Positions 8,689-17,423 of a stretch of DNA of 46,827 nucleotides are shown here, in pieces (positions within the stretch are counted from its first letter, which is position 1; each line of letters opens with the position of its first letter). A model generated the notes under the pieces. It searched no databases, was not told where the DNA came from, and saw nothing but the letters and a program-made list of their open reading frames with translations. The stretch lies in assembly GCA_019116145.1 (NCBI GenBank), contig DXCG01000116.1, forward strand, positions 1 through 46,827. The letters are read 5' to 3'. This DNA is from Candidatus Phocaeicola gallistercoris. GTDB taxonomy: Bacteria > Bacteroidota > Bacteroidia > Bacteroidales > Bacteroidaceae. Both the position numbers and the translations under genes were made by a program.

Positions 8689-9726
8689 ATGTTATCGAAA
8701 GTAATACTTCAATCTAAGATAGATAAAGTAGCCAAGTACTTTGATTTGGCAGACAAAATAGTCATTGTTACTCATACTTCACCTGACGGTGATGCCATAG
8801 GCTCATCGTTGGGATTGCTTCATTTTTTGGAAACACAAGAAAAGAATGTACATATTATTGTTCCCAATTCTTTTCCTGATTTTTTACGATGGATGTCTGG
8901 TGCGAAAGATATTATCCGTTACGATAAATATAGTGAATTTGCAGAACAATTAATCAATGAAGCCGATGTGATATGTTGTCTTGATTTCAATGCAACTTCA
9001 CGTCTTGAAGCATTGGCAAAGCCTGTATTGGAAGCTCCCGGGCGAAAAGTTTTAATCGACCATCATTTAGATCCGGAAGATTTTTGCAGGGTTGTTATTT
9101 CTTATCCCCAGATTTCATCTACGTCGGAATTAGTCTTTCGTTTAATATGTCAGATGGGTAATTTTGATGATATTACTCGTGAAGGAGCAGAATGTATTTA
9201 TACAGGAATGATGACAGATACAGGCGGATTTACTTATAATTCCAATAGTAGCGAAATTTATTTTATCATTGCAGAATTACTGTTGAAAGGTATCGATAAA
9301 GATGAAATCTATCGGAAAGTTTATCATACCTATTCGGAAAATCGTTTGCGTTTAATGGGATATGTTCTTTATGAAAGCATGGTTGTATATCCACAATTCC
9401 GTTCTGCGTTGATTTGTTTGGATGCAGAAGAACAAAAAAAGTTCCGATATGTAAAAGGAGATACCGAAGGGTTTGTGAATATTCCACTACAGATAAAAGA
9501 TATATGTTTCTCTGCTTTTCTTCGCGAAGACAGTGAAAAGAAAATGATAAAAGTATCATTGCGATCGGTTGGTACATTCCCTTGTAATAAAATAGCTGCT
9601 GAATTTTTTAATGGCGGTGGTCATCTGAATGCTTCGGGAGGAGAGTTCTATGGTACAATGGAAGAGGCAATAGCGCAATTTAAACGGGCATTGTTGAAAT
9701 ATGAAGGGTTGCTATTGAAAAGTTAA
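8689..9726 (+). CDS. nrnA: Bifunctional oligoribonuclease / PAP phosphatase, DHH family
   Basis: NrnA degrades short RNA fragments and removes the 3' phosphate from 3'-phosphoadenosine 5'-phosphate (pAp). The 345-residue product has the DHH phosphoesterase layout: a first metal motif at His29 and SPDGDAIGS (Asp33, Asp35), Asp99 in CLDFNAT, the name-giving DHH at 124-126, and the Asp of MMTDTGGF. The C-terminal DHHA1 domain ends in the GGGHLNASGGEF substrate-binding loop. The ATG at 8689 is chosen because an in-frame extension upstream would run through the promoter box and the end of comEC. The DUF4827 lipoprotein and glmM follow. Confidence 0.93.
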   Translation: MLSKVILQSKIDKVAKYFDLADKIVIVTHTSPDGDAIGSSLGLLHFLETQEKNVHIIVPNSFPDFLRWMSGAKDIIRYDKYSEFAEQLINEADVICCLDFNATSRLEALAKPVLEAPGRKVLIDHHLDPEDFCRVVISYPQISSTSELVFRLICQMGNFDDITREGAECIYTGMMTDTGGFTYNSNSSEIYFIIAELLLKGIDKDEIYRKVYHTYSENRLRLMGYVLYESMVVYPQFRSALICLDAEEQKKFRYVKGDTEGFVNIPLQIKDICFSAFLREDSEKKMIKVSLRSVGTFPCNKIAAEFFNGGGHLNASGGEFYGTMEEAIAQFKRALLKYEGLLLKS

Positions 9727-9783
9727 TAGTTTTAAATTAGTATATAACAAATGAAATAAACGGGAAGAATCGTTTCGTTTTAT

Positions 9784-9791
9784 TATTTTTG
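9784..9791 (+). promoter_or_regulatory. Candidate -7 box upstream of the DUF4827 gene
   Basis: TATTTTTG ends 23 bases before the lipoprotein ATG. A -33 element is not obvious, so confidence is moderate. Confidence 0.45.
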
Positions 9792-9814
9792 CAGATATAA
9801 AGATTGTAGAAAAA

Positions 9815-10516
9815 ATGAAGAGTCTGAAACTGTTATTAAGTTGTTTTTGTCTTGTGTGTACATGGGGATTGCAAAGTTGCAACAATGAAAAAACGTATGC
9901 AGAAAAAAGAGAAGAAGAAGAAGATGCTATACAAGCATGGATAACTACACACGATTATAAAGTGATTAGCGAGAGCGATTTTTATGCTCAAGATACCATG
10001 ACGAATGAAAATGAATTTGTTTTGTTTGAGTCAAGTGGTGTTTATATGAATATCTTATGTAGAGGTCCAAAAGATGAGAATGGTAATTTTAAAGGTGAAA
10101 TATTGAATGACGGAAATTATGAAATATTATCACGTTTTGTAGAAGTCGCAATGCAAACTCGTTCAGGCGATGGCTTGTCTTTCCAAGCGGGCGATACCTT
10201 ATGTGCAAATATGAATTTGTATGGATTGCCTACTATGGAACTATTTCCGGAAGAATATAAATTAGTAGTAAGTGGTGATTCTTATTCTGCTTCTTTTCAG
10301 ACATTTCGCGATTATGGAATGTATGATCGGTATCAGACAACATCTGTTCCCTCGGGATGGCTTGTACCTTTTAAATGCTTAAGACCTTTCCGTACACAGT
10401 CTTCTACAGAAGTTGCACGAGTGAGATTAATAGTTCCACACAGTGAAGGAACAAGAACAGCAATGAATTATGTTTATCCTTGTTATTACGAGTTGACTTA
10501 TAATTTAGTAAAATAG
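9815..10516 (+). CDS. DUF4827-family lipoprotein
   Basis: The 233-residue product starts with a lysine-containing, hydrophobic signal peptide and a lipobox ending at Cys22 (GLQSC), so it should be lipid-anchored in the envelope. The rest is a single soluble domain with the pattern I associate with DUF4827, a Bacteroidales-restricted family often found beside glmM and nrnA. The mature part opens with a charged stretch rich in Glu and Lys, then QAWITTHDYKVISES. The fold has been compared with FKBP-type prolyl isomerases, but I cannot verify active-site residues here and assign no function. Only five bases separate it from glmM, which argues for co-transcription and possibly a role in envelope work. 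Confidence 0.75.
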   Translation: MKSLKLLLSCFCLVCTWGLQSCNNEKTYAEKREEEEDAIQAWITTHDYKVISESDFYAQDTMTNENEFVLFESSGVYMNILCRGPKDENGNFKGEILNDGNYEILSRFVEVAMQTRSGDGLSFQAGDTLCANMNLYGLPTMELFPEEYKLVVSGDSYSASFQTFRDYGMYDRYQTTSVPSGWLVPFKCLRPFRTQSSTEVARVRLIVPHSEGTRTAMNYVYPCYYELTYNLVK

Positions 10517-10521
10517 TAATT

Positions 10522-11910
10522 ATGACACTGATAAAATCGATTTCCGGTATTCGTGGTACAATTGGAGGTTATGTCGGCGAAGGTCTAAATCCATTGGATA
10601 TAGTAAAGTTTACTTCAGCGTATGCTACATTAATCCGTCGTACAACAAAAAAAGATAGTAATATGATTGTTGTGGGACGTGATGCGCGTATGTCGGGTGA
10701 AATGGTAAAGAATGTAGTGTGTGGAACGTTGATGGGGATGGGCTTTGATGTTTTGAATATCGGATTAGCTTCTACTCCAACAACGGAATTAGCTGTAACG
10801 ATGTCGGGTGCATGTGGTGGTATTATTTTAACAGCTAGCCATAATCCCAAACAATGGAATGCATTGAAATTATTGAATGAATATGGCGAATTTTTAAATG
10901 CATCCGAAGGGAATGAGGTTTTACGTATTGCAGCATCCGAAGATTTTGAATATGCAGATATTGATCATATAGGGAAATATACGGAAAATGATTCTTATAA
11001 TCAAAAGCATATTGATAATGTATTGGCATTGGGTTTGGTTGATGTTGATGCTATCCGTAAAGCACATTTTCGTGTTGCTATTGATTGTGTAAATTCTGTA
11101 GGCGGCATTATTTTACCTGAATTGCTGAAACAGTTAGGCGTAGAACATGTTGAGAAGTTATATTGTGAGCCAACGGGTAATTTTCAGCATAATCCGGAGC
11201 CTCTTGAAAAAAATCTGGGCGATATTATGAATCTAATGAGACAAGGGAATAATGATGTTGCTTTTGTTGTCGATCCGGATGTAGATAGATTGGCTATTAT
11301 ATGTGAGAACGGTACAATGTATGGTGAAGAATATACGTTGGTATCGGTTGCGGATTATGTGTTGAAATACACACCGGGTAATACAGTTTCTAACTTAAGT
11401 TCTACACGTGCATTGCGTGACGTTACTTGTAAGTATGGTATGCAATATAGTGCGGCTGCAGTCGGTGAAGTGAATGTTGTTGCAAAAATGAAAGATGTTC
11501 GTGCTGTTATTGGTGGAGAAGGGAATGGGGGAGTTATTTATCCGGCTTCACATTATGGAAGGGATGCGTTGGTCGGTATAGCTCTTTTCTTGAGTCATTT
11601 AGCTCATGAAGGTAAGAAAGTAAGTGAATTACGTGCTACTTATCCGAATTATTTCATTGCCAAGAATCGAATAGATCTTACGCCGGAAACAGATGTAGAT
11701 GCAATTCTTGTCAAGGTAAAAGAACTGTATAATGGTGCAGACATCAATGATATTGATGGGGTAAAGATTGATTTTCCTGATAAATGGGTGCATTTGCGTA
11801 AGAGTAATACTGAGCCGATTATCCGTGTTTATTCGGAAGCCTCGACAATGGAGGAAGCAGATAAACTCGGGAAAGATATAATGAATATTGTATATAGTTT
11901 TGCAAAATAA
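10522..11910 (+). CDS. glmM: Phosphoglucosamine mutase
   Basis: The enzyme converts glucosamine 6-phosphate to glucosamine 1-phosphate on the way to UDP-GlcNAc for peptidoglycan and lipid A. The 462-residue product has all four alpha-D-phosphohexomutase parts: the phosphoserine loop ILTASHNPKQWNA with Ser106, the metal loop DPDVDRLA, the sugar loop around GGEGNGG, and the C-terminal phosphate loop with RKSNTEPIIRVY. Family members also include phosphomannomutases, and motifs alone do not fully separate them; the length and the Bacteroides gene neighbourhood favour GlmM. A strong terminator follows. Confidence 0.9.
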   Translation: MTLIKSISGIRGTIGGYVGEGLNPLDIVKFTSAYATLIRRTTKKDSNMIVVGRDARMSGEMVKNVVCGTLMGMGFDVLNIGLASTPTTELAVTMSGACGGIILTASHNPKQWNALKLLNEYGEFLNASEGNEVLRIAASEDFEYADIDHIGKYTENDSYNQKHIDNVLALGLVDVDAIRKAHFRVAIDCVNSVGGIILPELLKQLGVEHVEKLYCEPTGNFQHNPEPLEKNLGDIMNLMRQGNNDVAFVVDPDVDRLAIICENGTMYGEEYTLVSVADYVLKYTPGNTVSNLSSTRALRDVTCKYGMQYSAAAVGEVNVVAKMKDVRAVIGGEGNGGVIYPASHYGRDALVGIALFLSHLAHEGKKVSELRATYPNYFIAKNRIDLTPETDVDAILVKVKELYNGADINDIDGVKIDFPDKWVHLRKSNTEPIIRVYSEASTMEEADKLGKDIMNIVYSFAK

Positions 11911-11929
11911 AACAATAAGTGATAACATA

Positions 11930-11980
11930 AAAGCCAGATCGTAGTGGATTGTATTTTTTTACTATGATCCGGCTTTTTTT
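11930..11980 (+). terminator. Intrinsic terminator after glmM
   Basis: A stem pairing 11931-11945 with 11961-11975, with a G-T wobble and one mismatch, is followed by a run of T residues. It stands between the convergent glmM and hemW genes and is oriented for glmM. Confidence 0.85.
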
Positions 11981-12001
11981 ATTGTTGTCATTTTGGGGGG
12001 A

Positions 12002-13129
12002 CTATACCCATATTAAGTCGCTCATAATTCCATCTGATATGAAAATGCCTTTTTCTGTGAGTTTCAATGCCCCGTGGTATATTTCCAATGTTTTTTGTTT
12101 TAAATGTGGCTGCGCCATCTTCATGCAATATTCATATAATTGGTATCCGAAAGTCATTTTTAATTTTTCGAGGGACATCCCCCAGCAAGTGCGAATAGTA
12201 GTAAGTACAAAATCATTATAGCGGATGTATATATCCAGATATTCTTTTTCATAAATATTTGTTCCGTTTTTTATTCCTTTTATATATTCATCTATTGATG
12301 CAATGTTCCATTGTCGGGACGTTCCGTTGTACGAATGTGCTGAAGAGCCACATCCTAAATATTTTTCTCCTGTCCAGTAACTTGAATTGTGTCGGGAATG
12401 ATAATTAGGAAGACAGAAGTTAGATATTTCATAATGCATATATTCGGCTTGTTTTAATGTATGAATGAGTTGGGTGAATTGTGAAACACTCACATTCTCG
12501 TCTATTTCTTCTATTTGATGTGCTTCCCGTAGTCTCCATAAAGTTGTTCCTTCTTCATAAATAAGATGATATGCCGATATATGTTCCGGCTTCATGGAAA
12601 GAGCTTGTTTCAGATCGGCATTCCATGCTGCTTCTGTTTCTTTGGGAAGCCCGTACATTAAATCGATGCTAATGTTTGAGAACCCAGCCTCCCGGCAACC
12701 ATAAAATGCTTTAATAGCTTGTTCTGCGGTATGCCTTCTGTTTAGAAATTTCAACATTTCATTTTGAAAAGTCTGGATTCCTATACTGATACGGTTGAAA
12801 GGGAATGTTCGTAGCATCCGGATATAGTCGGGGTGTAGATCGTCCGGATTGGCTTCGAGAGTGATTTCTGCGTTACCGCTTACAGAATATATTTTATATA
12901 TGGTATTGAAAATCGAAAAAAAATCTTTGTCTGTCAGTTGCGAAGGGGTTCCTCCTCCTATATAGATTGTTTCTATTGTTTCGTTTCCGATATAATCGTT
13001 CCGTAACATCAGTTCATGGCATAAGGCTTCGATATATGCCGTTTTTTTTTCGTTTTGTGTAGAAGAAAAAAAATCGCAATAAATGCATCGTTTTTTACAA
13101 AAAGGGATATGAATATAAATACCTGCCAT
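12002..13129 (-). CDS. hemW: Radical SAM heme chaperone HemW
   Basis: HemW is related to oxygen-independent coproporphyrinogen oxidase but is thought to carry heme to target proteins. The 375-residue product starts MAGIYIHIPF and has the radical SAM cluster motif CKKRCIYCDFF with cysteines at 11, 15 and 18, one residue pattern shared with HemN and HemW. The SAM-binding GGGTPS segment follows near residues 58-63. The length and the short N-terminus before the cluster fit HemW, not the longer HemN. It converges on glmM. The gene upstream, in divergent orientation, is the EF-G paralog, 333 bases away. A separate role in anaerobic heme synthesis cannot be excluded from sequence alone. Confidence 0.9.
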   Translation of the reverse strand: MAGIYIHIPFCKKRCIYCDFFSSTQNEKKTAYIEALCHELMLRNDYIGNETIETIYIGGGTPSQLTDKDFFSIFNTIYKIYSVSGNAEITLEANPDDLHPDYIRMLRTFPFNRISIGIQTFQNEMLKFLNRRHTAEQAIKAFYGCREAGFSNISIDLMYGLPKETEAAWNADLKQALSMKPEHISAYHLIYEEGTTLWRLREAHQIEEIDENVSVSQFTQLIHTLKQAEYMHYEISNFCLPNYHSRHNSSYWTGEKYLGCGSSAHSYNGTSRQWNIASIDEYIKGIKNGTNIYEKEYLDIYIRYNDFVLTTIRTCWGMSLEKLKMTFGYQLYEYCMKMAQPHLKQKTLEIYHGALKLTEKGIFISDGIMSDLIWV

Positions 13130-13462
13130 GTATGATAATATTATTGGTCAAGTAAAAGTAGTAAATAGTTTGGGGTTTTCCAAGTGAAAATGTCATGCAA
13201 TGTTTGAAAAATATCGTGGCGTTTTAAAAATATATCTTCTCGTTTAAGTAGAAATGTGCTTATGAATTTATATTTATGTTTTCCGATTTTGTTTCTGTTC
13301 TCGTCAATGTGGCAGCGTTTTCCTTCACTTTATGTCCGAAAACATAGTTTAGTAACACAGTGGTTTTTGTTGTTTTTTCAGATTATAATCTTTAATTTGG
13401 CAAACATTTATAAGAGATATGAAAAGCATATCCTTTTTGTATAAATTAAATTTAGCAATACC
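13130..13462 (+). other. Divergent intergenic region between hemW and the EF-G paralog
   Basis: These 333 bases hold no gene I can support. A 62-codon open frame at 13256-13444 has no recognisable content. The region must carry both promoters, but no full TTTG-N19-TAnnTTTG match is visible on either strand; near-matches such as TAAATTTA just before the EF-G start have one wrong base. The unusual length and the lack of a housekeeping promoter would suit regulated expression of the EF-G paralog. Confidence 0.4.
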
Positions 13463-15622
13463 ATGAAAGTATATCAAACAAATGAAATCAAAAACATTGC
13501 TCTTCTTGGCAATGATGGCTCGGGTAAAACCACTCTCACTGAAGCGTTGCTTTATGAGAGTGGTATTATAAAACGTCGTGGCAGGATTACTGCCAAGAAT
13601 ACGGTAAGCGACTATTTCCCGGTAGAACAAGAGTATGGTTATTCTGTGTTTTCAACTGTTTATCATGTAGAGTGGAACGGGAAGAAGTTGAATATTATCG
13701 ATTGTCCGGGAAGTGACGATTTCGTAGGAGCGGCTATAACAGCTTTGAATGTAACAGACACCGCTATCTTATTGCTTAATGGGCAATATGGTCCGGAAGT
13801 TGGTACTCAAAATCATTTCCGTTATACAGAAAAATTAGGAAAACCGGTCATTTTTCTTGTTAATCAACTCGATAATGAAAAGTGCGATTATGACCATATC
13901 CTTTCGCAATTGAGAGAAAATTATGGTTCTAAGGTGGTTCCTGTTCAATATCCCTTGGCTACAGGGCCGAACTTCAATTCGTTGATTGATGTACTTTTAA
14001 TGAAAAAATATTCTTGGGGTCCTGAAGGTGGTGCTCCAACAATCGAAGAAATTCCAGTCGAAGAGATGGAAAAAGCTCAAGAATGGCATAAAGCATTGGT
14101 TGAAGCAGCTGCTGAACATGATGAATCATTGATGGAGAAATTCTTCGAATCTGAATCGTTGACGGAAGATGAAATGCGTGAAGGCATTCGTAAAGGATTG
14201 GCGGCACGTGGCATGTTTCCGGTGTTCTGCGTATGTGCAGGGAAAGATATGGGTGTACGTCGCTTGATGGAATTTTTAGGCAATGTCGTTCCGTTTGTCG
14301 ATGAAATGCCATCGGTTCATAATACACGCGGGGTTGCGGTCTTGCCGGATCCGAATGCTTCAACATCGTTGTATTTCTTTAAAACATCGGTAGAACCGCA
14401 TATTGGCGATGTGCAGTATTTTAAAGTAATGAGTGGTGTGGTTCGCGAAGGCGATGATTTGACAAATGCTGATAGAGGATCGAAAGAACGGATGTCGCAA
14501 TTGTTTGTTTGTGCCGGTGCCAATCGGGAAAAAGTTGAAGAACTTCGTGCCGGAGATATTGGTTGTACGGTGAAACTGAAAGATGTAAAAACCGGTAACA
14601 CACTGAATGGGAAAGATTGTGATAATCGCTTTAATTTCATCAAGTATCCAAATCCTAAATATACACGTGCCATAAAGTCTGTTAATGAAGCCGATACGGA
14701 AAAAATGATGTCGGTATTGCACCGGATGCGTGAAGAAGACCCGACTTGGGTAATTGAACAGTCGAAAGAATTGAAACAGATACTTGTCCATGGGCAGGGA
14801 GAATTTCATTTGCGTACCCTGAAATGGCGTTTGGAGAATAATGAAAAAATTCCGGTACAATTCATCGAACCTAAAATCCCGTATCGTGAGACAATAACAA
14901 AATCTGCCCGTGCCGATTATCGCCATAAAAAACAGTCGGGAGGAGCCGGGCAATTTGGAGAAGTTCATTTGATCGTTGAACCATATTATGAAGGTATGCC
15001 TGCTCCCGATGTGTATAAATTCAATGGTCAGGAATTTAAGATTACAGTAAAAGGCACGGAAACAATCGAACTTGAATGGGGAGGGAAATTAGTTTTTGTA
15101 AATAGTGTTGTAGGTGGAGCTATCGATGCCCGATTCATGCCGGCTATCTTGAAAGGCATTATGAGCCGTATGGAACAAGGACCTCTTACAGGGTCGTATG
15201 CCCGTGACGTTCGTGTTATCGTGTACGATGGTAAAATGCATCCGGTAGATTCTAATGAAATCTCATTCATGCTTGCCGGAAGACATGCTTTCAGCGAAGC
15301 ATTTAGGAATGCGGGACCGAAGATATTGGAACCAATTTACGATGTGGAAGTATTTGTTCCAAGTGATAAATTGGGCGATGTGATGAGCGATATGCAAAGT
15401 CGTAGAGGGTTGATTATAGGAATGAATAGTGAAAAAGGGTATGAAAAACTTATGGCAAAAGTTCCTTTGAAAGAGATGTCCAATTACTCTACGGCTTTAA
15501 GTTCATTGACCGGAGGTCGGGCTTCGTTCATTATGAAGTTTGCAAGTTATGAACTTGTTCCTACCGATGTACAAAACAAGTTGATGAAAGAATTTGCAGA
15601 ACAAGAAGGCGACGATTTGTAA
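13463..15622 (+). CDS. EF-G paralog with non-canonical GTPase motifs (EF-G2-like)
   Basis: The 719-residue product has full EF-G architecture: G domain (1-290), OB-like domain II, and domains III to V ending with a normal EF-G C-terminus. The G domain differs from canonical EF-G at key places. The P-loop is GNDGSGKT (16-23). The switch I end reads EQEYGYSV instead of RGITI, losing the conserved Thr. The DTPGHVDF motif reads DCPGSDDF (80-87), replacing the catalytic His with Ser84. NKxD reads NQLD (134-137). This matches my recollection of Bacteroides thetaiotaomicron EF-G2, a paralog reported to support translation without GTP hydrolysis and to be needed in the gut. The neighbouring rprXY and rpsF operon also fit that locus. 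Canonical fusA is expected elsewhere in the genome. Confidence 0.85.
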   Translation: MKVYQTNEIKNIALLGNDGSGKTTLTEALLYESGIIKRRGRITAKNTVSDYFPVEQEYGYSVFSTVYHVEWNGKKLNIIDCPGSDDFVGAAITALNVTDTAILLLNGQYGPEVGTQNHFRYTEKLGKPVIFLVNQLDNEKCDYDHILSQLRENYGSKVVPVQYPLATGPNFNSLIDVLLMKKYSWGPEGGAPTIEEIPVEEMEKAQEWHKALVEAAAEHDESLMEKFFESESLTEDEMREGIRKGLAARGMFPVFCVCAGKDMGVRRLMEFLGNVVPFVDEMPSVHNTRGVAVLPDPNASTSLYFFKTSVEPHIGDVQYFKVMSGVVREGDDLTNADRGSKERMSQLFVCAGANREKVEELRAGDIGCTVKLKDVKTGNTLNGKDCDNRFNFIKYPNPKYTRAIKSVNEADTEKMMSVLHRMREEDPTWVIEQSKELKQILVHGQGEFHLRTLKWRLENNEKIPVQFIEPKIPYRETITKSARADYRHKKQSGGAGQFGEVHLIVEPYYEGMPAPDVYKFNGQEFKITVKGTETIELEWGGKLVFVNSVVGGAIDARFMPAILKGIMSRMEQGPLTGSYARDVRVIVYDGKMHPVDSNEISFMLAGRHAFSEAFRNAGPKILEPIYDVEVFVPSDKLGDVMSDMQSRRGLIIGMNSEKGYEKLMAKVPLKEMSNYSTALSSLTGGRASFIMKFASYELVPTDVQNKLMKEFAEQEGDDL

Positions 15623-15652
15623 AATCGGGCATTTTTGTATGAAACGATTGTT

Positions 15653-15690
15653 AAAAGGCCGCATGTTTTATGCGGTCTTTTCATTTTTTT
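15653..15690 (+). terminator. Intrinsic terminator after the EF-G paralog
   Basis: AAAAGGCCGCAT pairs with ATGCGGTCTTTT around a short loop and runs into a T-rich tail, ending the monocistronic EF-G transcript. Confidence 0.88.
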
Positions 15691-15837
15691 GAAAGAAAAA
15701 GTGATATGAACCGATAACTGGTTAATTTTTATTTAATTTTATGATTAAGAAATGGCTAAATTTTTTCGAATTTGTAAAATTGAATAGTTGGATATGTTGT
15801 TATGTTAATATTAGGAAAATGTTAAATTAAAACTTGT

Positions 15838-15875
15838 TAAGTTTGATTCGTTGTGAGTAATAGCCATTAAATTTG
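15838..15875 (+). promoter_or_regulatory. Two tandem -7 boxes upstream of rprX
   Basis: TAAGTTTG (15838-15845) and TAAATTTG (15868-15875) are both exact TAnnTTTG matches. The first would give a leader of about 30 bases. The second ends six bases before the ATG and would give an almost leaderless mRNA; the TTTG at 15842-15845 lies 22 bases before it and could serve as its -33 element. Confidence 0.5.
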
Positions 15876-15881
15876 TCTCTC

Positions 15882-17423
15882 ATGAAGAAAACTACTATTT
15901 ATATATTAGGTATTGTAATGGGACTGTCTTTTCTTAGTTTGCTTTACCTGCAAGTGAGCTATATCGAGGAGATGGTTAAAATGCGTCGGGAGCAATTCGA
16001 TGAAAACGTAGGTCGCAGTCTTGCACAAGCAACTCATAACTTAGAATTGGTAGAGACAAAGAAGTATTTAGAGAAAAATGTGGCAGCAACAGGGCACGTA
16101 TCTTTGTATGGACAAGGGAATCAGGACTCTGTAAATCATAATATTGTTGCACAGTCTATTATTTCTTCTTTCGAGACCAATTCGTTTTCTTCTTCTTTTA
16201 AACTAAAAACAATAATAAACCGTCCTTCCAATATTCCTAAAGTAATTATCTCTACAGGAAAAAATCTTTCCCAAACTTCATCTGCATTACAGGAAATATT
16301 GAAAGAACGTTATATATACCAAAGGGCTTTATTAGATGAGGTAATATATAATATTTTATATACGGCAAGCGATAAACCTTTAAGTGAACGTGTAAATTTT
16401 AAGCAATTAGACCATTTTTTAAAAGCAGAGTTATTGAATAACGGAATTGATATACCATATCATTTTACAGTAACCGATAGAGATGGTAAGGAAGTTTATC
16501 GGTGTTCAGACTATACCTACGATAACGAAAAAGTATATTCACGGTTGCTTTTCGAGAAAGACCCTCCGGCTAAAATGGGATATGTTAATATCTCTTTTCC
16601 TACAATGGATGATTATATTTTCAGTTCCGTACGGTTTATGATTCCATCTATCATATTTACGCTTGTTTTATTGGTCACGTTTATTTTTACCATTTATATC
16701 ATTTTCCGTCAAAAGAAACTAACGGAAATAAAGAATGATTTTATTAATAACATGACTCATGAATTTAAAACTCCAATATCGACAATTTCATTGGCGGCAC
16801 AAATGCTGAATGATCCTTCTGTAGCCAAGTCGCCACAAATGTTCAAGCATATATCGGGTGTAATAAACGATGAAACAAAACGTTTGCGCTTTCAGGTAGA
16901 AAAGGTTTTGCAAATGTCAATGTTTGAACGTCAGAAGGCTACGTTAAAGAAAAAGGAAATTGATGCTAATGAATTAGTTTATAATGTTACCAATACTTTC
17001 AGGTTGAAAGTGGAAAATTGTAATGGTACGTTAGATGTTGCCTTGGATGCCGATGACCCCTTTATTTATGTTGATGAAATGCATTTCACAAATGTGATTT
17101 TTAATTTACTTGATAATGCATTGAAGTATAAAAAGACCGATGTGAATATTCATTTGAAAGTACGTACATGGAATGAGTCTAATAAACTTCATATTTCGAT
17201 AGAAGATAATGGAATTGGTATAAAGAAAGAAAATTTGAAAAAGATATTTGAAAAATTCTATCGGGTACATACCGGGAATTTGCATGATGTGAAAGGTTTT
17301 GGTCTGGGATTGGCTTATGTGAAAAAAATTATAACAGATCATCAAGGAACAATACGGGCTGAAAGTGAATTGAATGTAGGAACTAAATTTATTATTGTAT
17401 TACCTTTATTTAAAGATGAATGA
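15882..17423 (+). CDS. rprX: Sensor histidine kinase, RprX-like
   Basis: This membrane-bound kinase senses an extracytoplasmic signal and phosphorylates RprY. The 513-residue product has a first membrane helix at about residues 5-25, a periplasmic region of about 225 residues, a second helix near 252-275, then a HisKA domain with the H-box NNMTHEFKTPIST (His293), and an ATPase domain with N box FNLLDNALKY, G1 box EDNGIGI and G2 box GFGLGLAYV. The length and the adjacent regulator match the RprX/RprY pair of Bacteroides fragilis, first noted for effects on tetracycline-resistance expression. The ATG at 15882 replaces a TTG nine bases upstream that lies inside the second -7 box. Confidence 0.9.
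   Translation: MKKTTIYILGIVMGLSFLSLLYLQVSYIEEMVKMRREQFDENVGRSLAQATHNLELVETKKYLEKNVAATGHVSLYGQGNQDSVNHNIVAQSIISSFETNSFSSSFKLKTIINRPSNIPKVIISTGKNLSQTSSALQEILKERYIYQRALLDEVIYNILYTASDKPLSERVNFKQLDHFLKAELLNNGIDIPYHFTVTDRDGKEVYRCSDYTYDNEKVYSRLLFEKDPPAKMGYVNISFPTMDDYIFSSVRFMIPSIIFTLVLLVTFIFTIYIIFRQKKLTEIKNDFINNMTHEFKTPISTISLAAQMLNDPSVAKSPQMFKHISGVINDETKRLRFQVEKVLQMSMFERQKATLKKKEIDANELVYNVTNTFRLKVENCNGTLDVALDADDPFIYVDEMHFTNVIFNLLDNALKYKKTDVNIHLKVRTWNESNKLHISIEDNGIGIKKENLKKIFEKFYRVHTGNLHDVKGFGLGLAYVKKIITDHQGTIRAESELNVGTKFIIVLPLFKDE

Noticed and set aside
13256-13444. 62-codon plus-strand frame in the hemW / EF-G gap
   Set aside because: The translation is a Phe/Leu-rich chance sequence from AT-rich DNA, without a start signal or known family.
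14360-14968. 202-codon open frame on the minus strand
   Set aside because: It lies wholly inside the EF-G paralog, has no promoter and its translation has no recognisable content; it is a shadow of the real gene.
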